Below, piece after piece: positions 7,389 to 10,774 of a DNA stretch of 10,774 nucleotides. The position numbers and the translations under genes are program-made. Within the stretch, counting starts at the first letter, position 1; the number at the start of each line of letters is the position of its first letter. The stretch spans positions 1 to 10,774 of the forward strand of contig JAZQEH010000054.1 of assembly GCA_045538895.1 (NCBI GenBank), written 5' to 3'. This stretch comes from UMGS902 sp045538895. GTDB lineage: Bacteria > Bacillota > Clostridia > Oscillospirales > CAG-272. The notes beneath the pieces are model-generated. The model had not been told where the DNA came from. It made no database searches and saw only the letters and a program-made list of their open reading frames with translations.

Positions 7389-7419
7389 AAAATCGGCAGA
7401 GAAATTCTCTGCCGATTTT
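7389..7419. terminator. Terminator of LTA-synthase-like gene
   Basis: A 14-bp stem (7389-7402 with 7406-7419), core TCGGCAGAGA / TCTCTGCCGA, is flanked by A-runs and T-runs on both sides. It ends the minus-strand gene that stops at 7471 and could also catch plus-strand read-through. Confidence 0.88.
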
Positions 7420-7470
7420 GTTATATAACGGTGATGCAAAGAGAAAAACAACAAAGTTGCAAGGGCTTTA

Positions 7471-9666
7471 TCAGTCTTTGAATATATAACTGTAATAGTC
7501 CTTGTTCAGTATCATCGGTGAGTATTTGCGTTTTGCCCAAAGCACGTTGTTCATCTGCTTGACGTACGCCTTGATTTCCTCATCGCTTGCACTGAAGCCC
7601 TCGGCGGGTGTAAACACACCTGTGTCGGGATTGTAAAGACCGTATCTGTTCATCCAGCACCAGTTGGGACCTGTGAACAGTGCATTGAGAATTACAAGCG
7701 GGTCACTGTCAGAAAGAATGTCGGTGCCTATCATAAGGCGGGAATCGAATTCAAGTCCGAAAAGATTTGAAACGGTGGGAATGATGTCGATGGACGAGCA
7801 GGGCTTATCAATAACCACAGGTTCTTCCATGTCTGCACACCATATGATTATGGAATTGCGGAGCAGGTCGAGATTGTCATAAACGTCTGCATCGGTGATT
7901 GAATAAAGCTCCTTTAATTCATCGGGAGTAAGTGCATACGGATAGTGGTCGGCACTCATAACAAATACGGTGTCATTGAGCTTGCCTGCCGCCTCGAGTG
8001 CATCTACCAGTTCTTTAAGCATCAGCTCAACCTCATACTGACATGCGTGGAAAGCCTTTACACTGTCAGAAGCATCGAGGTTTGCAACGATGTCCTGATG
8101 CTTTTTCGACATCTTGTTGCCGCCGAAATTATAGTTTGCATGGCCGCTTACGGTCATGTAATATATGTGGAAAGGTTTGTCTGAGTTAATAAAATAGGGA
8201 AGTGTTGCCAGAGCCATCTCATGGTCGCTGCGTGGCCAGCAATTTGTGATAGTGTCGCCGTTTTCGTTTATCGGGTCATCCTCAAGTCCGTTGCCGATGC
8301 CGATATACTCATAGCCGAGCGCCTTGTGCGAGAGATTGCGGCTGTAATAATCGTATGTGTGATTGTGGAATGCGTAAACCGTGTAGCCGAGCTTGTTGAA
8401 CTGCGTACCCATGGTAAAGGGCATCGTGTTGCCGTCAAGCCAGCCGAGGCATTTTGCACTCTGGTGGAAGTTGCCGCTTGTTGCAGCATATTCGCCTGTT
8501 GCGGTTGAGCCGCCCCAAAGAGAGGTATAGGAGTTTGTAAATACAAAGCCCTCGTTTGCCATCTTGTAAAGCGTAGGAGTGCGGTCCTTATCAATGGTTT
8601 TGTAGGAAAAGCCCTCAAGCGTAAGGAAAATAAGGTTCTTACCCTTGAACATACCCGTGTATTTGTTCTGCTTTGTAGGGGTAAGGCTTGAGAAATACTC
8701 GTGCATTGCCTTGATATCCTTATTTTTTTCGTTTGCAATAAGGGTTTCAAAGTCAATGTCCATAACATTGTCGCCGTAAACTATAGGAGCGGGAGGCTCT
8801 ACTATTTCGGCGGTGGTTTCACCGGTTACCGCTTCGGTTACAGGCGGCTCGGTTACAAAGGGGTTGAGCACCGTTTCATCGGGGAGGTCAATCTCCGTGT
8901 CCGATGAGCCGAAAAGTGCGGTCTTTACGTCAAGACGCATGTTTGTGATAACACCGAAGCGTTTAACCGATTCTTTTGCATCAAAAGTGCTGTAATAGTA
9001 ATGGTAATTGCCGTTGCCGACGTTGCCCTTGTCGAGTCCCACAATGCCGACAGCAAGCAGATGCAGGAGCAGTGCTGCAACCAAAAGGTATATGCGGAAC
9101 GAGAAAGTGGGTGAAAATGCGGGAGCGTACTGCTTGAATTTTACGATGTATATTACAAGCGGTAAGAACACAAGCACAATGGTAAACCATGATGCGTTTA
9201 TCGCAGTGAGCATCATGTCGGTGAATCCGCCCATTGCCGCACCTGCCATATCCATTATGGAAACGGTGTAATAGTCGCCGAAAACGTTGAAGTATATGCA
9301 CTGCGACACAATAAGAAGCGTTGATATTATCAGCATTATCAACGTGAAAATGCGGTTAGCCTTAAGCGGCAGTAGCAGTGCTATTCCGTTTACCAAGAAT
9401 CCGTAGGCAAACGAGAAGAGAAAAATCAGCAAAAGTGTTACAACGGGGACACCGTTTCCAAGCGAAAAGTTGAAAACGATTTCCATAAAGAAAACCGAAA
9501 AAGGAAAGAACAAAAAGAAGAACAGATTGCGGCGGTTTCTCTTGCGTGCACGCTCGGCGGCACTGATTGGTCTATGCTCGGATTCCTTGGGGGGCTTTGC
9601 GAAAAGTGCCTTGAGATTAGGCTCGTTTTTCAGAAAATCGCCGAGCTTTGTAAAAAAGTTTTTCAT
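7471..9666 (-). CDS. LTA synthase family phosphoglycerol transferase
   Basis: This encodes 731 residues. The ATG at 9666-9664 follows AAAGGAG (complement of 9672-9678) at five bases. A basic cytoplasmic N-terminus (1-46, with RARKRNRRN) precedes five membrane segments, near 47-65, 74-99, 105-128, 159-176 and 190-211. An acidic Pro/Thr/Glu-rich linker (about 256-296) leads to an extracellular sulfatase-fold domain (about 340-640). By position relative to staphylococcal LtaS I assign E351 (LEGFS) and D573-H574 (SADHYPY) as metal ligands, T388 (GGSTATGEY) as the nucleophile, and H434/H436, R443 and H509 (SGHANY) as substrate residues. Such enzymes move glycerol phosphate from phosphatidylglycerol to a growing polymer or a glycolipid primer. 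Polymerase, primase and other envelope transfer roles cannot be told apart here, so no symbol is given. It is longer than LtaS (about 650), mainly through the N-terminus and linker. An AraC-type regulator lies just upstream. Confidence 0.92.
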   Translation of the reverse strand: MKNFFTKLGDFLKNEPNLKALFAKPPKESEHRPISAAERARKRNRRNLFFFLFFPFSVFFMEIVFNFSLGNGVPVVTLLLIFLFSFAYGFLVNGIALLLPLKANRIFTLIMLIISTLLIVSQCIYFNVFGDYYTVSIMDMAGAAMGGFTDMMLTAINASWFTIVLVFLPLVIYIVKFKQYAPAFSPTFSFRIYLLVAALLLHLLAVGIVGLDKGNVGNGNYHYYYSTFDAKESVKRFGVITNMRLDVKTALFGSSDTEIDLPDETVLNPFVTEPPVTEAVTGETTAEIVEPPAPIVYGDNVMDIDFETLIANEKNKDIKAMHEYFSSLTPTKQNKYTGMFKGKNLIFLTLEGFSYKTIDKDRTPTLYKMANEGFVFTNSYTSLWGGSTATGEYAATSGNFHQSAKCLGWLDGNTMPFTMGTQFNKLGYTVYAFHNHTYDYYSRNLSHKALGYEYIGIGNGLEDDPINENGDTITNCWPRSDHEMALATLPYFINSDKPFHIYYMTVSGHANYNFGGNKMSKKHQDIVANLDASDSVKAFHACQYEVELMLKELVDALEAAGKLNDTVFVMSADHYPYALTPDELKELYSITDADVYDNLDLLRNSIIIWCADMEEPVVIDKPCSSIDIIPTVSNLFGLEFDSRLMIGTDILSDSDPLVILNALFTGPNWCWMNRYGLYNPDTGVFTPAEGFSASDEEIKAYVKQMNNVLWAKRKYSPMILNKDYYSYIFKD

Positions 9667-9695
9667 GCCCTCTCCTTTCCAACATAATTAATATA

Positions 9696-9725
9696 TGTAG
9701 TAAGCATGAATTATATTTTACTACA
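9696..9725. promoter_or_regulatory. Inverted repeat over the -10 and start region
   Basis: TGTAGTAA (9696-9703) and TTACTACA (9718-9725) are perfect 8-bp inverted arms, 22 bp centre to centre, or about two helical turns. They overlap the candidate -10 at 9715-9720. The geometry fits a dimeric repressor or activator site. Confidence 0.5.
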
Positions 9726-9743
9726 CATTTGTAATTTTTACAA
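9715..9743 (-). promoter_or_regulatory. Candidate promoter of LTA-synthase-like gene
   Basis: On the minus strand TTGTAA (complement of 9738-9743), 17 bp, then TAAAAT (complement of 9715-9720). The -35 is itself one arm of a palindrome, TTGTAA-TTT-TTACAA (9729-9743). The start would be near 9708, giving a leader of about 40 bases. The hexamers are moderate, as expected for a regulated promoter. No good terminator separates the upstream regulator gene, so read-through from it is also possible. Confidence 0.55.
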
Positions 9744-9762
9744 CGGCTTTTGCCGAAAAAAA

Positions 9763-10509
9763 TCATATACTTTTGTTTTTTCTCATTTCACGTGGAGTTT
9801 TGCCGTAAAATGCAAATAAAACCTTGCGGAAATAGGCGGCAGAGGAAAAAAACAGTCTTGAGCTTATTTCTTCAACAGATAGGTCGGTGGTTTCGAGCAG
9901 CTCTACCGCTTTTTCGGTACGTATGCGGTTTTTCTCGGTGATCGGCGTGGTGCCGTTTTCACGGAAGATAGCGTAAAGCCCCGATTCGCTGATTCCAAGC
10001 TCTTTTGCGAGGTCGGGAACCGTGCATTCGATATGCTCACGCATGCAGGCACGTGCCCGTGAAAGCAGTTCTTTTCGCTCATCACGTACGGTAGGTGTCA
10101 TTTTCGGCAACACCTCATAAAGCATCTCATACAAAAGTCCGACGCTCTTGCAGCTTACGTCTTTATCTACGTCAAGCTTTTGTAAAAGCTTGGTGGCGTG
10201 AGCGTTCATCTGCAGTTTTTGCACGCCGTATTCGGCACCGTGCTGTTCGGGAAAGGTGTGAAAAGCGTATGAGTCATAGCATATGCTCTCGCCCTCCCAG
10301 TATGAGTGGTAGTGGCAGCCGGGCGGTGTATAAAAAACGTCACCTGCTTCAAATTCATAAACCGTGCCGCCTACGTCAAAGATTGCTCTGCCGCTTTTTA
10401 TGTATCCTATATGGTGACAGAGAGTGCCGGCAGAATTGTCGGTATGATGGCGGTGTTTGAAATTAAAGGTCACAAAGTAAAAGGATTTGCAGAACTGTAT
10501 ATTATCCAT
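9763..10509 (-). CDS. AraC-family transcriptional regulator
   Basis: This encodes 248 residues, begins at the ATG at 10509-10507 and ends at TGA 9765-9763. The N-terminal part (about 1-90) has a cupin-like beta-barrel pattern, with YIKSGRAIFDVGG, then EFEAGDVFYTPPGCHYHSYW containing the G-D-x-x-x-x-P-P-G-x-x-H turn, so a small ligand, perhaps a sugar or metabolite, is expected. Residues about 150-245 form the double helix-turn-helix: helix pair one at TVPDLAKELGISESGLYAIF (163-182), helix pair two at LSVEEISSRLFFSSAAYFRK (210-229), ending FYGKTPREMRK. The length is a little below the usual 270-300. The ribosome site is poor (GGTAGG about eight bases upstream), suggesting low translation. It has a strong promoter of its own and lies 97 bases upstream of the LTA-synthase-like gene on the same strand, the most obvious local target. 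The ligand is unknown. Confidence 0.93.
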   Translation of the reverse strand: MDNIQFCKSFYFVTFNFKHRHHTDNSAGTLCHHIGYIKSGRAIFDVGGTVYEFEAGDVFYTPPGCHYHSYWEGESICYDSYAFHTFPEQHGAEYGVQKLQMNAHATKLLQKLDVDKDVSCKSVGLLYEMLYEVLPKMTPTVRDERKELLSRARACMREHIECTVPDLAKELGISESGLYAIFRENGTTPITEKNRIRTEKAVELLETTDLSVEEISSRLFFSSAAYFRKVLFAFYGKTPREMRKNKSI

Positions 10510-10564
10510 GGCTTAAAACCTACCGTTTTTGAAGTTTTTTTGCAGAATATTACCCATTTTTTAC

Positions 10565-10593
10565 AGTATAACATATCGTAAACCCCGAGTCAA
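10565..10593 (-). promoter_or_regulatory. Sigma-A promoter of AraC-type gene
   Basis: On the minus strand TTGACT (complement of 10588-10593), 17-bp spacer and TATACT (complement of 10565-10570), with a TG extended -10. The start would lie near 10558, giving a leader of about 50 bases before the ATG at 10509. Confidence 0.82.
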
Positions 10594-10641
10594 TTCTTTA
10601 ATATGGAAGTGTAATATAATAGTGTAAATTAAAGTTTTTCT

Positions 10642-10754
10642 CACTTGAAAATGCAAGCATTTTCAAGTGGTTGCAAAACCGTTCACTCGCGTCGTGCTCG
10701 ACCGCACGCGGTTTTTAAGGAGTTTTTCGGTCGGCACATGTCCGCCCGAAAAAC
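10642..10754. other. Three consecutive hairpins of unknown nature
   Basis: Hairpin A is CACTTGAAAATG (10642-10653) with CATTTTCAAGTG (10658-10669). Hairpin B is AAAACCG (10675-10681) with CGGTTTT (10709-10715), with an inner CGTGC/GCACG stem. Hairpin C is GTTTTTCGG (10722-10730) with CCGAAAAAC (10746-10754), with an inner CGG/CCG. None has a clean T-tail after a GC stem. It could be a dispersed palindromic repeat, a small miniature element or a structured RNA. No credible protein-coding gene is seen in 10594-10774. Confidence 0.5.
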
Positions 10755-10774
10755 AGGATTTTAATACCATAAAC

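Noticed and set aside
9744..9762. CGGC-TTTT-GCCG hairpin as terminator of the AraC-type gene
   Set aside because: On the minus strand the T-run comes before the stem rather than after it, and the stem is only four base pairs.
10615..10620. TATAAT on the plus strand as a promoter for the hairpin element
   Set aside because: No -35 box lies at a suitable distance; AT-rich chance match.
10663..10770. 35-codon minus-strand frame in the right-edge hairpin region
   Set aside because: It crosses two of the hairpins, its upstream sequence lies beyond the window, and the composition shows no coding sign.

Overview
The window looks like chromosomal DNA of a Gram-positive Firmicute of class Clostridia, probably a gut lineage near Oscillospiraceae. 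The grounds are moderate GC content, AAGGAG-type ribosome binding sites, sigma-A promoters (several with a TG extended -10), tRNAs with encoded CCA ends, S-layer-homology (SLH) surface proteins and an LTA-synthase-type membrane sulfatase. The exact taxon is an inference.

Region 1 (1-5700, plus strand) is cell surface. A leader with two hairpins precedes a 1139-residue secreted protein with three N-terminal SLH repeats and about 940 residues of unrecognised exported sequence. After a clear terminator, a separate sigma-A promoter drives a 602-residue secreted protein. It has two tandem copies of a roughly 200-residue beta-solenoid-like unit and three C-terminal SLH repeats. Both proteins would be held non-covalently on the wall by SLH-polymer binding.

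Region 2 (5665-6520, minus strand) is an RNA operon. A perfect-consensus promoter with A-tracts upstream drives tRNA-Val, -Asp, -Phe, -Gly and -Cys, ending in a terminator that overlaps the CCA end of tRNA-Cys. Ten bases past that terminator is the ribosome binding site of a 53-codon gene resembling the DUF3006 family. It ends against a bidirectional terminator shared with the SLH gene.

Region 3 (6540-7310, plus strand) is a divergently transcribed single gene. Its protein has the overall layout of the flavin-dependent thymidylate synthase ThyX, but the RHR signature is not conserved.

Region 4 (7389-10600, minus strand) holds an AraC-family regulator followed, after 97 bases, by a five-TM LTA-synthase-like phosphoglycerol transferase. 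The latter has its own candidate promoter with two inverted repeats over it. The arrangement suggests, but does not prove, that the regulator controls the envelope enzyme. The last 130 bases hold three consecutive hairpins of unknown nature.

There is no CRISPR array, phage module or transposase. The most unusual items are the ThyX-like protein lacking its signature, the mini-gene behind the tRNA terminator, the hairpins following CCA ends in the tRNA operon, and the three-hairpin element at the right edge.
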